From Flavobacterium reichenbachii (GTDB taxonomy: Bacteria > Bacteroidota > Bacteroidia > Flavobacteriales > Flavobacteriaceae), in contig NZ_MUHF01000007.1 in the NCBI RefSeq assembly GCF_002217435.1, forward strand, positions 254,715 to 318,714: DNA of 64,000 nucleotides, given 5' to 3'. Numbering within the stretch: the first letter of the stretch is position 1; each line of letters opens with the position of its first letter. Position numbers and translations under genes: made by a program. This document shows, piece after piece, positions 1 to 8,365 of this stretch. The notes under the pieces are model-generated. The model saw nothing but the letters and a program-made list of their open reading frames with translations, ran no database searches and was not told the DNA's origin.

Positions 1-72
1 GCCTTTATGCAGATAAGGTCGGGCTATCCGTACTGCTTCGGCAGCTTACTTCTATCCCTCACGCAGCTTTAC
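1..72 (-). repeat. Dispersed intergenic repeat, partial (family A)
   Basis: Read on the minus strand this stretch carries the words GATAGAAG and, about 20 bases later, CGGATAGCCCGACC. The same two words in the same order (GATAGAAG ... CGGATAGC) occur on the minus strand at about 54980-55060. I recognise this layout as a repeat common in Flavobacterium intergenic DNA. Open frames across it end near position 145 and look like chance. The window starts inside or beside it, so its full extent is unknown. Confidence 0.5.
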
Positions 73-164
73 GTAATCAAGACCTCTTATTACTACAATC
101 CCGAAGCTTAGCAACAACTTCTAAGCTTAAAATTCTGAGTCAATAAATAAATGTGAGTTTTTAG

Positions 165-194
165 TTTGTCATTTAAAAATAAAATATAACTTTG
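165..194 (+). promoter_or_regulatory. Bacteroidota-type promoter of the HTH_34 operon
   Basis: TTTG at 165-168 is followed after 18 bp by TAACTTTG at 187-194, a full match to the TAnnTTTG -7 element. The start codon of the first gene is only 20 bp downstream, so the leader is very short. The -7 element overlaps the palindromic operator candidate at 189-211. Confidence 0.6.
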
Positions 195-211
195 CACTTC
201 AAAGTACTTTA
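189..211 (+). promoter_or_regulatory. Candidate operator ACTTTG-N5-CAAAGT (copy 1)
   Basis: The inverted repeat ACTTTG (189-194), five bases, CAAAGT (200-205) is followed directly by ACTTTA, so the centre AAAGTACTTT is itself a palindrome. It overlaps the -7 element and ends 3 bp before the start codon at 215. A near-identical copy lies at 1148-1170 before the third gene. A winged-helix regulator is encoded between the two copies, which makes autoregulation likely; that is inference. Confidence 0.55.
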
Positions 212-214
212 TTT

Positions 215-829
215 ATGAATCAGAAGCATCAAGAAGATTTAGCACATATTCGTTCCATGATGGAGCGCTCTTCCAGATTTATATCCTTAAGCGGGCTTTC
301 AGGAGTTTTTGCGGGGCTTTCAGCTTTAATTGGCGGTATATATGTTTACCAGCTATTTAAAGCAAAAGGAATGGATTACTTAAATGATGAGCATAGATTG
401 TATTCTGCTGATCTGGTTAAAGAATTATTTTGGACAGGCGTTGTAATTTTAGTTTTTGCATTTCTATTCGGAATGTTTTTTACCGTTAGAAAAAGCCGAA
501 AATACAATCTGCCGATCTGGACTTCGGCAACAAAAAACATGTTATTCAATCTTGCATTTCCGCTTTTGACCGGTGGAATATTTTGTTTAGCTTTAATGTA
601 TCATGGATATTTTGGTTTAGTTGCACCTTCGACTTTAATATTTTACGGACTTGCAGTTATAAATGCTGAAAAATATACCTTTTCAGATGTAAAATATTTA
701 GGATTTTCTGAACTAATTTTAGGATGTATTTCGCTTTTTTATATCGGATATGGCTTGCTTTTCTGGATCTTAGGATTTGGAATCCTGCATATTATATACG
801 GATTAGTGATGTTCAAAAAATATAAATAA
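215..829 (+). CDS. Polytopic membrane protein of unknown function
   Basis: This is a 204-residue protein with about six hydrophobic segments (near residues 25-47, 70-90, 108-130, 131-148, 160-180 and 180-198) and a short charged N-terminus. I recognise no enzymatic motif. It starts 3 bp after a palindromic operator candidate and its stop is 4 bp before the start of the HTH_34 regulator, so the two are almost certainly co-transcribed. Pairing of a small membrane protein with a winged-helix repressor is common in Flavobacteriaceae. The role is unknown; an envelope or membrane-stress output controlled by the regulator is a guess. Confidence 0.8.
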   Translation: MNQKHQEDLAHIRSMMERSSRFISLSGLSGVFAGLSALIGGIYVYQLFKAKGMDYLNDEHRLYSADLVKELFWTGVVILVFAFLFGMFFTVRKSRKYNLPIWTSATKNMLFNLAFPLLTGGIFCLALMYHGYFGLVAPSTLIFYGLAVINAEKYTFSDVKYLGFSELILGCISLFYIGYGLLFWILGFGILHIIYGLVMFKKYK

Positions 830-833
830 GCCA

Positions 834-1124
834 ATGGGGATTATTGATAAATTAAATAAAGATTTCGAAAGCCGCGTCAGATTAGGTATTATGTCTATTC
901 TGATTGTAAACGAATGGATTGACTTTACCGAAATGAAAACTATTCTGGATATCACAGACGGTAATTTGGCAAGTCATTCCTCGGCTCTGGAGAAAGCACA
1001 GTATATTGAAATTAAAAAAGAATTTGTCGGGAAAAAACCGAAAACATCATACAAAGTTACAGATCTTGGACGCGCAGCTTTTAAAGAGCACTTAAACAGT
1101 CTCGAAAAATTAATGAAATTCTAA
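834..1124 (+). CDS. Winged-helix transcriptional regulator (HTH_34 type)
   Basis: This 96-residue protein consists of one winged-helix domain. The recognition-helix region reads LDITDGNLASHSSALEKA (about residues 39-56), the wing includes GKKPKTSYKVTDLGR, and the C-terminal helix is a likely dimerisation element. This pattern (ITDGNLASH, then TxYxVTxxGR) is characteristic of PF13601. It lies between two membrane-protein genes that each carry an ACTTTG-N5-CAAAGT palindrome just upstream, so it probably represses both its own operon and the downstream gene. Confidence 0.88.
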   Translation: MGIIDKLNKDFESRVRLGIMSILIVNEWIDFTEMKTILDITDGNLASHSSALEKAQYIEIKKEFVGKKPKTSYKVTDLGRAAFKEHLNSLEKLMKF

Positions 1125-1147
1125 TAACTATATTTTTTTACCTAAAT

Positions 1148-1170
1148 ACTTTGAAATACAAAGTACTTTT
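1148..1170 (+). promoter_or_regulatory. Candidate operator ACTTTG-N5-CAAAGT (copy 2)
   Basis: ACTTTG (1148-1153), five bases, CAAAGT (1159-1164), then ACTTTT. Apart from the five-base spacer and the last base it is identical to copy 1 at 189-211. It lies 13 bp before the ATG at 1184. The nearby TACTTTG is one base short of a perfect TAnnTTTG -7 element, so the operator probably sits on a weak promoter. Confidence 0.5.
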
Positions 1171-1183
1171 AAAATCTAAAACC

Positions 1184-2584
1184 ATGAAAAAAATCCATTT
1201 TATTTTAGTCTGCAGTGTCATTTTTACATTGCTTTTTTACAATGAGTCAATAGGAGTCAATCTCGCTATTTTTGGTCTGGTATTAACTGGTCTGATTTGT
1301 TACTATTTTCAGGATCGATTTACAGAAAGACTGCATTTATTTCTGGTAACAGCTTCCGTTTTATCTTGTGTAGCCTTTGCCTGGTATGGCGATTTTGTCT
1401 CTTTTTTAGCTTTGGCATTCTCCATTCTTTTTTTACAGTTAAAAACACAGCATAACGAACTTAAAGTAGTGCAGTTTTTTCCCGTTGCATTGATAAATCC
1501 CATTGCTTCTTTAGGCCGCATATTAATGTTCAGTCAATGGATTCCGCAGCGAAGAGTCAATAACAATTTTGCTAAAAAATTAATCGCCTACATCGTCATT
1601 CCAATGATATTCTTAGGATTATTTTCTATCGTATACTCTTTTGGAAGCGACCACTTTTCGGCTTTATTTACAGATTACACTTTAGATATTGATATTTTTC
1701 AATTGATTTTAATTGGAGCTCTCGGCTTTTATATTTCTTTCAACTTTTGGAATTTCTGGGTGCCGGACGCCTATTTTGAATTTAACTCAAAACTCGATAA
1801 TGATTTTAACAGCGAAATTGAAGTGAACACAGAAAATACTTTTTCTTTTCTGGATCGTGACTTCGAAAGAAAGAGCGGCGAAATAACTTTATTACTTCTA
1901 AATTGCCTGCTTTTAGTTTTTATCGCAGTCTACAATTATGAGCAGTTTTTTGAAATTAAAGAAACGGTAATAAAAATGTCGAAATTAAGTGCAGCAACAC
2001 ACGAAAGAGTAAATTCTGTTATTTTCTCTATAGTTATGGCCGTTGGAGTGATCTTATTTTATTTTAAAGGCGGATTTAATTTTGATGAAAAAGCCTCAAA
2101 ACTAAAAAGACTGGCAAAACTCTGGATTGTTTTAAACGGTGCTTTAATCGTCAGCACCATAATTAAAAATTCAGAATATGTATCTTATTTTGGTTTAACG
2201 TATAAAAGATTGGGAGTTTACGCTTTTCTAATCTTAGCCATTATTGGTTTAACTTTTACTTTTCTAAAAATAAAAAAGCAAAAAACAAATGCTTATTTAG
2301 TCAATCAAATGATCTGGTATTTTTATGGAACTGTTCTTTTGTGCAGTTTTGTAAATTGGGGAAATCTGATTACGAATTATAATATTTCTGTGCAGAAAGG
2401 TTTAGATCCTGGATTCTTGAACACTTTAAATTTTAATGATGACGATCTCAATGCCTATTTCTCGAAACAAAATATTGACAAAAATTTAATTAACAAATCC
2501 AAAGAAGCAGAAATCAACAGAAACATGAACAATTCTTTCCTTTCAAAAGCTTTATATTACGAAACCGTAAATGTAAAAAAGTAA
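1184..2584 (+). CDS. DUF4153/DUF4173-like multi-pass membrane protein
   Basis: This 466-residue protein has about ten hydrophobic segments, a charged loop around residues 205-230, and a soluble C-terminal tail of about 70 residues rich in Asn, Asp and Lys. I chose the ATG at 1184 (MKKIHFILVC); the frame is open to a TTG at 1151, but that codon lies inside the palindromic operator. The overall pattern matches the DUF4153/DUF4173 membrane family of Bacteroidota, an assignment made by eye. It lies 59 bp downstream of the HTH_34 regulator. Molecular function is unknown. Confidence 0.78.
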   Translation: MKKIHFILVCSVIFTLLFYNESIGVNLAIFGLVLTGLICYYFQDRFTERLHLFLVTASVLSCVAFAWYGDFVSFLALAFSILFLQLKTQHNELKVVQFFPVALINPIASLGRILMFSQWIPQRRVNNNFAKKLIAYIVIPMIFLGLFSIVYSFGSDHFSALFTDYTLDIDIFQLILIGALGFYISFNFWNFWVPDAYFEFNSKLDNDFNSEIEVNTENTFSFLDRDFERKSGEITLLLLNCLLLVFIAVYNYEQFFEIKETVIKMSKLSAATHERVNSVIFSIVMAVGVILFYFKGGFNFDEKASKLKRLAKLWIVLNGALIVSTIIKNSEYVSYFGLTYKRLGVYAFLILAIIGLTFTFLKIKKQKTNAYLVNQMIWYFYGTVLLCSFVNWGNLITNYNISVQKGLDPGFLNTLNFNDDDLNAYFSKQNIDKNLINKSKEAEINRNMNNSFLSKALYYETVNVKK

Positions 2585-2613
2585 CCCTTTAATTTTTTTT
2601 AGTTTGTTTGTAG

Positions 2614-2648
2614 ATCCCATTGTCTTAGAGATAATGGGATTTTTTTTA
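2614..2648 (+). terminator. Rho-independent terminator
   Basis: The 8-bp arms ATCCCATT and AATGGGAT (2614-2621, 2633-2640) are followed by an eight-T run. It closes the HTH_34 operon. Confidence 0.85.
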
Positions 2649-2727
2649 ATCATTTCAGAAGTAATAAGTTATAAAAGGGATCCTTATATATTGTAAGAAT
2701 AATAACAAGTTGTATAAAAAACTTTAC

Positions 2728-2735
2728 TATATTTG
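2728..2735 (+). promoter_or_regulatory. -7 element TATATTTG
   Basis: This is a full match to TAnnTTTG, about 97 bp before the ATG at 2832. A weak TTG lies 15 bp upstream, a short spacing. The open frame extends back to a TTG within this element, which argues against that upstream start. Confidence 0.45.
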
Positions 2736-2831
2736 ATTTGTAAAAATTTTCAATCATTTTTGATTGCGCGTTTTATTAAAAGCTTTTTTTATTACCCCAA
2801 AATAATAAGTTTCCACTTAATAAATAATCTC

Positions 2832-3293
2832 ATGAAAGAAAATTCCTCATCTATTACACAAAGAATTGATCCTCCTGGATTTGAAATCGGACAATTTAAA
2901 AAATGTAAACCGCGCGGTTTAATAACATTTCCTGAAAACAAATCCAAAGCCCTTATGTCACCGCTTGTTGAAGCTGTTTACATCAACGAAATCCTTAGTA
3001 TAACAACCATTATTTTTGTACCTCCTTTTGAAGACAAAAGTGCGCTGGATCTTAAAATTTATCAAAATTGGTACAGCAATATCGAAGGAATTCCACAGCT
3101 TCAGTTTTTTGTCACTTATGATATGTCCGAATCAGTTTCTAAAGATTTTTTAGTCTATGAAGTTACTTTTGACGCCGAAAGTAAGCCTTTTGAAGAAAAA
3201 TTATCTAAGGTAAAAACGATTCAGACTTTTCTCTGGGATGTAGATCCAATTGCCTCCAGAGGAACGGTTACAAATGTGCAGACACAAGATTAG
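2832..3293 (+). CDS. Hypothetical protein, about 153 residues
   Basis: No signal peptide or membrane segment is seen when the ATG at 2832 (MKENSSS) is used. The frame is open to a TTG at 2733, but that lies within the -7 element TATATTTG. The body contains PPGFEIGQFKKCKPRG near the N-terminus and alternating hydrophobic stretches suggesting a small alpha/beta domain. I do not recognise the family. It is a single-gene unit between two terminators. Confidence 0.65.
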   Translation: MKENSSSITQRIDPPGFEIGQFKKCKPRGLITFPENKSKALMSPLVEAVYINEILSITTIIFVPPFEDKSALDLKIYQNWYSNIEGIPQLQFFVTYDMSESVSKDFLVYEVTFDAESKPFEEKLSKVKTIQTFLWDVDPIASRGTVTNVQTQD

Positions 3294-3310
3294 TCTCTAC
3301 TAAAAAATGC

Positions 3311-3357
3311 AAAAAGAACTTTATAGATATTAGAATCTATTTATAAAGTTCTTTTTT
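3311..3357 (+). terminator. Rho-independent terminator
   Basis: AGAACTTTATA pairs with TATAAAGTTCT around a loop and is followed by TTTTTT. It closes the orphan gene at 2832. Confidence 0.8.
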
Positions 3358-3399
3358 GTAATAACTAAGATTCAGAAAAAAAGATAATTAAAAAAAATA

Positions 3400-5133
3400 A
3401 TGATAAAAACTAAAATAGGTGTCATTTTACTTTTGTTCTTTATCCCTCTTTTTCTTTTTTCTCAAAAACATGTTCAATTCGACAGTCTATTTAATAAACA
3501 GATAAAAACTAAATCCGAAAAATTTAAAGAAGATCTCAATTTTAAAAAAGCACATTTGTTTTTTGTTGAAAAAAATTGGGATTCTACTTTGGTTTATTCT
3601 GGAAAACAGTTGAATAATGCGCCTAATAACGAACTGAGAGAATATAGTTTATATTTTAGAGGAGTAAGTTTTAAGAACAAAAAACTTTTTAAAGAAGCAG
3701 AAAAAGAGCTTAATAAAATCAGTAGTGATTTTGAGTTTTATTATAAAGTAAGAATCAAACTGGGAGAAATTGCAGTAGAGCAAAAACAGTATAATAAAGC
3801 ATTACAGTATTTTCAGGGAATTTTAAAAGAAACTGACAAAGCAGTTTATGATTTAAAAAAAAGTGTAATACTGCACAATATCGGATTGTGTTATCTGCAT
3901 CTTACTAAATTTGACAAAGCCGAAGAATATCTTTTTCGTAGTGCAGATTTGCAAAAAGCAGAAAAAGATACCTTATTACTCATTGGTTCTTATATGGATA
4001 TTGCAACCTTATACTATGAGCAATATAAGGATCAGCTGGCAATTCCGTATTTTGAAAAAGCATATAATTTGTCAAAAAATGTAAAGTCATTTGAGTTGAA
4101 ACAAAATTCAACTATGAATATGGCTGTGATAGAAGAAAATAGAAAAAACTTTGCTGCAGCTTTGGCATACAGAAAAGAATATGAAACCTGGAAGGATTCC
4201 CTAAACGATCAAAATAAAGTTTGGGCAATTGCAGATCTCGAAAAGAAGTTTGCTGTAAAAGAAAAACAAAAAGAAGTAAATATTTTAGAAGCTGAAAACA
4301 AACTAAAAGCAGCAGAAAGAAATGGGTTTATTATCTCTTCTGTTTTATTGCTTTTGCTGCTCGGAGGCGGAATTTATTTGTACAAGCAAAAAAATAAAAC
4401 GAGCAAAATAATTCTGGAACAGAAAAATGAACTGGATATATTAAATGCAGCAAAAGACAAAATGTTCTCTATTGTAAGCCATGATTTGAGGTCTTCTGTC
4501 AATGCTTTAAAAAGATCAAACACTAAATTGTTAGAAAATCTCGAATCAAAAAACTTTGCTGCATTAGATGCGTTACTCCATCAGAATAGTGCTATAACAA
4601 ATGAAACCTATAATTTGTTAGAGAATTTATTAAACTGGGCATTAGTACAGACTAAACAGGTTTATTTTCATCAGGAATCGCTGCATCTTCATTCTATAGT
4701 AGAACAAGTTCAATACAATTACACGGCATTGGCTGCTAATAAAAATATTAGTCTTGAAAATAGTGTTTCAATAGACGAATATGTTTATGCCGATTTAGAT
4801 TCGCTTAAAATAATTATCAGGAATTTGATAGACAATGCTATAAAATTTACAAATCCAAACGGCTTTATTTCCATTTATTCAAGACATAGCGATAATGAAA
4901 ACTGTTGTCTGGTAATTGAGGATTCGGGTATTGGTATGAATGCTTTGATTAGAAATTCTATTTTAAATCCTGCAGCAATAGTTTCAAAAAAAGATAAAGA
5001 TGAATTTGTGGGAACAGCTCTTGGTCTGCAATTATGCAAAAGTTTGATCATCAAAAATGAAGGTCAACTGGAAATTGAAAGTGAAGAGAATAAAGGAACA
5101 AAAATGATTATAATACTGCCCCAGGCTAAATAA
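3400..5133 (+). CDS. TPR-containing membrane sensor histidine kinase
   Basis: A 577-residue kinase. Order: signal peptide (residues 1-21, ending LFLFSQ), periplasmic tetratricopeptide-like repeats (about 40-275), a coiled segment, one transmembrane helix (about 308-328), then HisKA and HATPase domains. The phosphoacceptor is His361 in SIVSHDLRSS. The N box is RNLIDNAIKFT, G1 is EDSGIGM and G2 is GTALGLQLCK. It is followed after 2 bp by a LytTR response regulator, its evident partner. Such TPR-kinase/LytTR pairs are common in Bacteroidota. The signal sensed cannot be read from the sequence. Confidence 0.93.
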   Translation: MIKTKIGVILLLFFIPLFLFSQKHVQFDSLFNKQIKTKSEKFKEDLNFKKAHLFFVEKNWDSTLVYSGKQLNNAPNNELREYSLYFRGVSFKNKKLFKEAEKELNKISSDFEFYYKVRIKLGEIAVEQKQYNKALQYFQGILKETDKAVYDLKKSVILHNIGLCYLHLTKFDKAEEYLFRSADLQKAEKDTLLLIGSYMDIATLYYEQYKDQLAIPYFEKAYNLSKNVKSFELKQNSTMNMAVIEENRKNFAAALAYRKEYETWKDSLNDQNKVWAIADLEKKFAVKEKQKEVNILEAENKLKAAERNGFIISSVLLLLLLGGGIYLYKQKNKTSKIILEQKNELDILNAAKDKMFSIVSHDLRSSVNALKRSNTKLLENLESKNFAALDALLHQNSAITNETYNLLENLLNWALVQTKQVYFHQESLHLHSIVEQVQYNYTALAANKNISLENSVSIDEYVYADLDSLKIIIRNLIDNAIKFTNPNGFISIYSRHSDNENCCLVIEDSGIGMNALIRNSILNPAAIVSKKDKDEFVGTALGLQLCKSLIIKNEGQLEIESEENKGTKMIIILPQAK

Positions 5134-5135
5134 AC

Positions 5136-5882
5136 GTGGATACAATTAATATTTTACTTATTGAAGACAATCAGGAAGAAAGTGATTTACTTGCTGCTAT
5201 TCTAAAAGCTAATGATTATAATGTTGTAGGTATTGCTTCGACCTATAAAGAAGCCTTAGTGCTTTTTTACAATAACAGCGTAGATGTTATCATTATTGAT
5301 ATTTATCTTCAAGGCAAACCAGATGGTGTTGCATTTGCAGAAACAATCAGCATTGTTCCAGATGCGTTGCGGCCTTTTGTTTTTTTAACAAGCTCAAAAG
5401 ACCGCGAAATTTTTGATCGCGCAAAACTTACCAAGCCTTTTAGTTTTTTGATAAAACCGTACAATGAGCTGGAACTTTTGTACGCGCTCGAAATGGCGGT
5501 TGAGAAATTTTATGAGCAGCAAAATGTATTGACAGGCAAAACTCAGAATGCCGTTGTAAGCGATAAATACCTTTTTATCAAAAAAAATAAAGCATTGAAA
5601 AAAGTTCGGACAGAAGATATTTCTTATGTTGAAGTCGAGGATCGCTATTGCAATATAATTACAGAAAACGAAAAATTCGTAATTCTGATTTCATTAACCA
5701 AGATTCTGGAAGTTTTGGATCCTGTAAAATTTATTCGAACACACAGAAATTATATTGTAAACTCAAATAAAATTATCGAAATCGTTTTGAGTGATAATTT
5801 AGTAATCTTACAAGGAAATTATAATGTAACGCTAAGCGAAAAATATAAAGACTTAGTGAGTAAATTTAAAATATTAAAATAA
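5136..5882 (+). CDS. LytTR-family response regulator
   Basis: A 248-residue protein with an N-terminal receiver domain (about 1-122) and a C-terminal LytTR DNA-binding domain (about 140-247). Receiver residues are the acidic pair Glu10/Asp11, phosphoacceptor Asp55 (VIIIDIYL), Thr85 and Lys107 (IKPY). The LytTR part shows FIRTHRNYIVN and the sheet-rich pattern of the family. The start is GTG at 5136, 2 bp after the kinase stop, which indicates translational coupling. It probably acts as the transcriptional output of the adjacent kinase; targets are unknown. Confidence 0.93.
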   Translation: MDTINILLIEDNQEESDLLAAILKANDYNVVGIASTYKEALVLFYNNSVDVIIIDIYLQGKPDGVAFAETISIVPDALRPFVFLTSSKDREIFDRAKLTKPFSFLIKPYNELELLYALEMAVEKFYEQQNVLTGKTQNAVVSDKYLFIKKNKALKKVRTEDISYVEVEDRYCNIITENEKFVILISLTKILEVLDPVKFIRTHRNYIVNSNKIIEIVLSDNLVILQGNYNVTLSEKYKDLVSKFKILK

Positions 5883-5912
5883 AGGGCAGTTATAAAATAA
5901 CGACCCTTTTGA
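5883..5912. terminator. Shared terminator hairpin between convergent genes
   Basis: AAAGGG..GTTAT and ATAAC..CCCTTTT pair with a two-base internal mismatch. It lies between the response regulator and convergent rluF. Confidence 0.6.
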
Positions 5913-5923
5913 TAATTTGTATT

Positions 5924-6736
5924 TTAATAATCCCCTTTTTTCTTAAATCTGGGATCATGTTTTGAAATAAATTCAGTTCTGCGTTTTGGAGTTTCTGGTT
6001 TAGGTAAACTAGCTTCTTCAGTTTTGCTTGATGGTTCAATTAAATGATTTAATTCCTTAATTTCTGCATCGGTCAAATCACGATATCGCCCAACAGGAAC
6101 ATCCAGCGAAATATTGATAATTCTTATACGTTTTAATGCCGTTACATCATAACCCAAGTATTCGCACATTCTTCGAATCTGGCGGTTCAAACCTTGTGTC
6201 AGGATAATCTTGAACGTATTCTTGCTGATTTGCTCTACTTTACATTTTCTCGTAACAGTATCCAGAATCGGAACACCATTTCCCATTCGTTGAATAAAAC
6301 GTTCTGTAATTGGTTTGTTAACCGTTACCGTATATTCCTTTTCGTGGTTGTTTCTGGCGCGTAAAATCTTGTTTACAATATCACCATCATTTGTCATAAA
6401 AATTAATCCTTCACTGGCTTTATCCAATCTTCCGATCGGGAAAATACGTTTAGGATAATTGATATAATCGACAATATTATTTCTAACCTCTAAATTGGTT
6501 GTACATTCAATTCCCACAGGTTTATTAAAAGCCAGATAAACCAATTTTTCATGTTTCTCTACAATTAATTTTCCATCAATGCGTACTTCATCATCTGGAG
6601 AAACCTTTGTTCCCATTTCCGGCACAGTGCCATTTATTGTTACACGTCCTTCTTCAATAAGTTTATCGGCTTCACGACGCGAACAATAGCCTGTTTCTCC
6701 AATAAATTTATTAAGACGTTTTAAATTCTCTTCCAT
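5924..6736 (-). CDS. rluF: 23S rRNA pseudouridine synthase, RluF type
   Basis: A 270-residue protein with an N-terminal S4 RNA-binding domain (about 6-60; RLNKFIGETGYCSRREADKL) and an RsuA-type synthase domain. The catalytic aspartate is Asp105 in IGRLDKASEGL, and QGLNRQIRRMCEYLGY matches the RluF/RluB group. RluF converts U2604 of 23S rRNA to pseudouridine in E. coli. The C-terminal 45 residues are a Lys/Pro-rich tail often seen in Bacteroidota homologues. A -7 match (TACTTTTG on the minus strand, 6741-6748) lies just upstream. Confidence 0.9.
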   Translation of the reverse strand: MEENLKRLNKFIGETGYCSRREADKLIEEGRVTINGTVPEMGTKVSPDDEVRIDGKLIVEKHEKLVYLAFNKPVGIECTTNLEVRNNIVDYINYPKRIFPIGRLDKASEGLIFMTNDGDIVNKILRARNNHEKEYTVTVNKPITERFIQRMGNGVPILDTVTRKCKVEQISKNTFKIILTQGLNRQIRRMCEYLGYDVTALKRIRIINISLDVPVGRYRDLTDAEIKELNHLIEPSSKTEEASLPKPETPKRRTEFISKHDPRFKKKGDY

Positions 6737-6770
6737 ACTGCAAAAGTAGTCAAAATTTGCATGTTAGACT

Positions 6771-7130
6771 TTAGATTTTAGTTTTAGATTGATGAAAAGT
6801 GGCACTGTCGTCTGGCGCTTCCTTGCGGTCAAACATTCCGTAATCTCGTTTTACGTCGGCAATTCGCAAATGATAATCTCGAAAGATTTCTTCACGTCCT
6901 TTAAATTGAGCAAATCTGTGCATTTCCAGATTTCTCCATTTCTGAATACTTTCTTCATCCCGCCAAAACGATAAGGACAAAACTTTTTCAGGATCGCTAA
7001 AACTCTGAAATCTTTCTATCGAAATAAATCCGTCTATTTTGTCCAGTTCTGGTCTTAATTGTGCCGCAATATTTAAATACTCTTCTTTTTTTCCTTCGTT
7101 CGGAATAACTTCAAAAATTACTGCTATCAT
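6771..7130 (-). CDS. Antibiotic biosynthesis monooxygenase (ABM) domain protein
   Basis: A 119-residue protein with one ABM ferredoxin-like domain. It begins with MIAVIFEVIPNEGKK, then IDGFISIERFQSF, the strand LSLSFWRDEESIQKW, and HRFAQFKGREEIF near the end, all typical of the fold. Members include cofactor-free monooxygenases and small stress proteins. Its start overlaps the P450 stop by 4 bp, so the two are translationally coupled and probably share a pathway. The substrate is unknown. Confidence 0.85.
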   Translation of the reverse strand: MIAVIFEVIPNEGKKEEYLNIAAQLRPELDKIDGFISIERFQSFSDPEKVLSLSFWRDEESIQKWRNLEMHRFAQFKGREEIFRDYHLRIADVKRDYGMFDRKEAPDDSATFHQSKTKI

Positions 7131-8290
7131 GTTGTTTTATTTAAAAGTGAAATCCAAATTGCTTTAGGCAGTCTGGCATTTATCATAGGTTCGTAGTCAA
7201 TTTTGTTTTCTAAAAGTACTATGTTGTAATTGCTGAATAAATAGTATAAAGTTTCTGTTGCGAGATTAATCGAGAAATACTTCGCCAGACACATATGTCC
7301 GCCAATTCCAAAAGTTAGATGTTCCTGATTGTTATTTCTTTCCGTGTCAAAAATCAACGGATTTACAAATTGCTTCGGATCAATATTTGCACTGGCCAAA
7401 ACAACTAAAATCGAATCGTTTTTTTTAATTAAAAATTCATCCAGCTGAATGTCTTCTGCCGCAATTCTTCTTGTGTTTTGAATAGGCGAATTAAATCGTA
7501 AAGTTTCTATGACCATTTTTTCTATCCAGGTTTTATCAACTTTAATTTTAGAACTATTTTCTTTAGAAAGAAGCTCTAATAACGAATTACTCAAAAGTCC
7601 TCTGCAGGCATCATAACTCTGAATAAGCAGTCCAATTAAATTTGAAATACAGATTGAAATGGTTTCTTCTATTGAAATTTTATGCGATTTAGAAATCTTC
7701 GAGATTAAATCATCGTAAAAAGGGAGCGTAACAATATGTCGTACCGTAATTGAATAGATTTTTTCTGAAATCTCATTAATGATTTTTATGTCTTCATTTG
7801 TTTTATTCGGCTGCATTATTTTAACCAGAACTGCTATTTTTTCAATAATAAAATTAGAATCTTTATCATTAAAATTAAAGCTTTTTAAAACAGTGCAAAT
7901 GGGTAATTTTTTGCAAACCAAATCAACCCAGTTTATTTGATTTGGAGAAGATTTACTATCAAGTAATTCTTTTATGATTATTTCTATGCCGATGCTTTTC
8001 ATATTTGAAAAAAGGATAAAAGCAGTTTCTTTTGCAATCTCATGATGGATTCCGTTTGATAATCGAGCCAGGTTTTCAATTATTAGTAAGGCATATTGGT
8101 TAAGGTTATCATCTGGAGCGAGTGAAGGAATATGCACATTTGTATTTTTTAATAGTGCAGTGCAATATTGATAAGTGTAAACCGCCCAGATTTTATTCTC
8201 TTCATCCCAATAGACAGGATTTTTTTCTATCATTTTTTGATAAAAAGAATGCGGATTTTCAATTTCAGATTGTAAAAATAAAGCTGGCAT
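7127..8290 (-). CDS. Cytochrome P450
   Basis: A 387-residue P450 with the heme-ligand loop FGIGGHMCLA (Cys334), the ExxR motif ETLR in the K helix, and a following NTRR segment. The I helix reads LIQSYDACRGL, lacking the usual acidic-Thr pair (E/D-T) that assists oxygen activation, so activity may be atypical. It is encoded divergently from an ArsR-type regulator and coupled to an ABM monooxygenase. No ferredoxin or reductase gene is nearby, so electrons must come from elsewhere. The length is near the lower end for bacterial P450s. Confidence 0.88.
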   Translation of the reverse strand: MPALFLQSEIENPHSFYQKMIEKNPVYWDEENKIWAVYTYQYCTALLKNTNVHIPSLAPDDNLNQYALLIIENLARLSNGIHHEIAKETAFILFSNMKSIGIEIIIKELLDSKSSPNQINWVDLVCKKLPICTVLKSFNFNDKDSNFIIEKIAVLVKIMQPNKTNEDIKIINEISEKIYSITVRHIVTLPFYDDLISKISKSHKISIEETISICISNLIGLLIQSYDACRGLLSNSLLELLSKENSSKIKVDKTWIEKMVIETLRFNSPIQNTRRIAAEDIQLDEFLIKKNDSILVVLASANIDPKQFVNPLIFDTERNNNQEHLTFGIGGHMCLAKYFSINLATETLYYLFSNYNIVLLENKIDYEPMINARLPKAIWISLLNKTT

Positions 8291-8306
8291 AAGATATTGT
8301 TTTTAG

Positions 8307-8323
8307 CAAAGTTATTTAACTTT
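8307..8323 (-). promoter_or_regulatory. -7 element overlapped by a perfect palindrome
   Basis: On the minus strand 8307-8314 reads TAACTTTG, a full -7 match for the P450 operon. Positions 8308-8323 form the perfect inverted repeat AAAGTTA-TT-TAACTTT. It lies in the 75-bp gap between the P450 and the divergent ArsR-type gene, where such a regulator would be expected to bind. Confidence 0.6.
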
Positions 8324-8365
8324 ACAACACAACACTTCAGCATGGACTTAACTATCATTACATAA

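Noticed and set aside
3..145. Open frame at the window start (LYADKVGLSV...)
   Set aside because: It overlaps a dispersed repeat and all three forward frames are open for similar lengths; no protein family is recognised.
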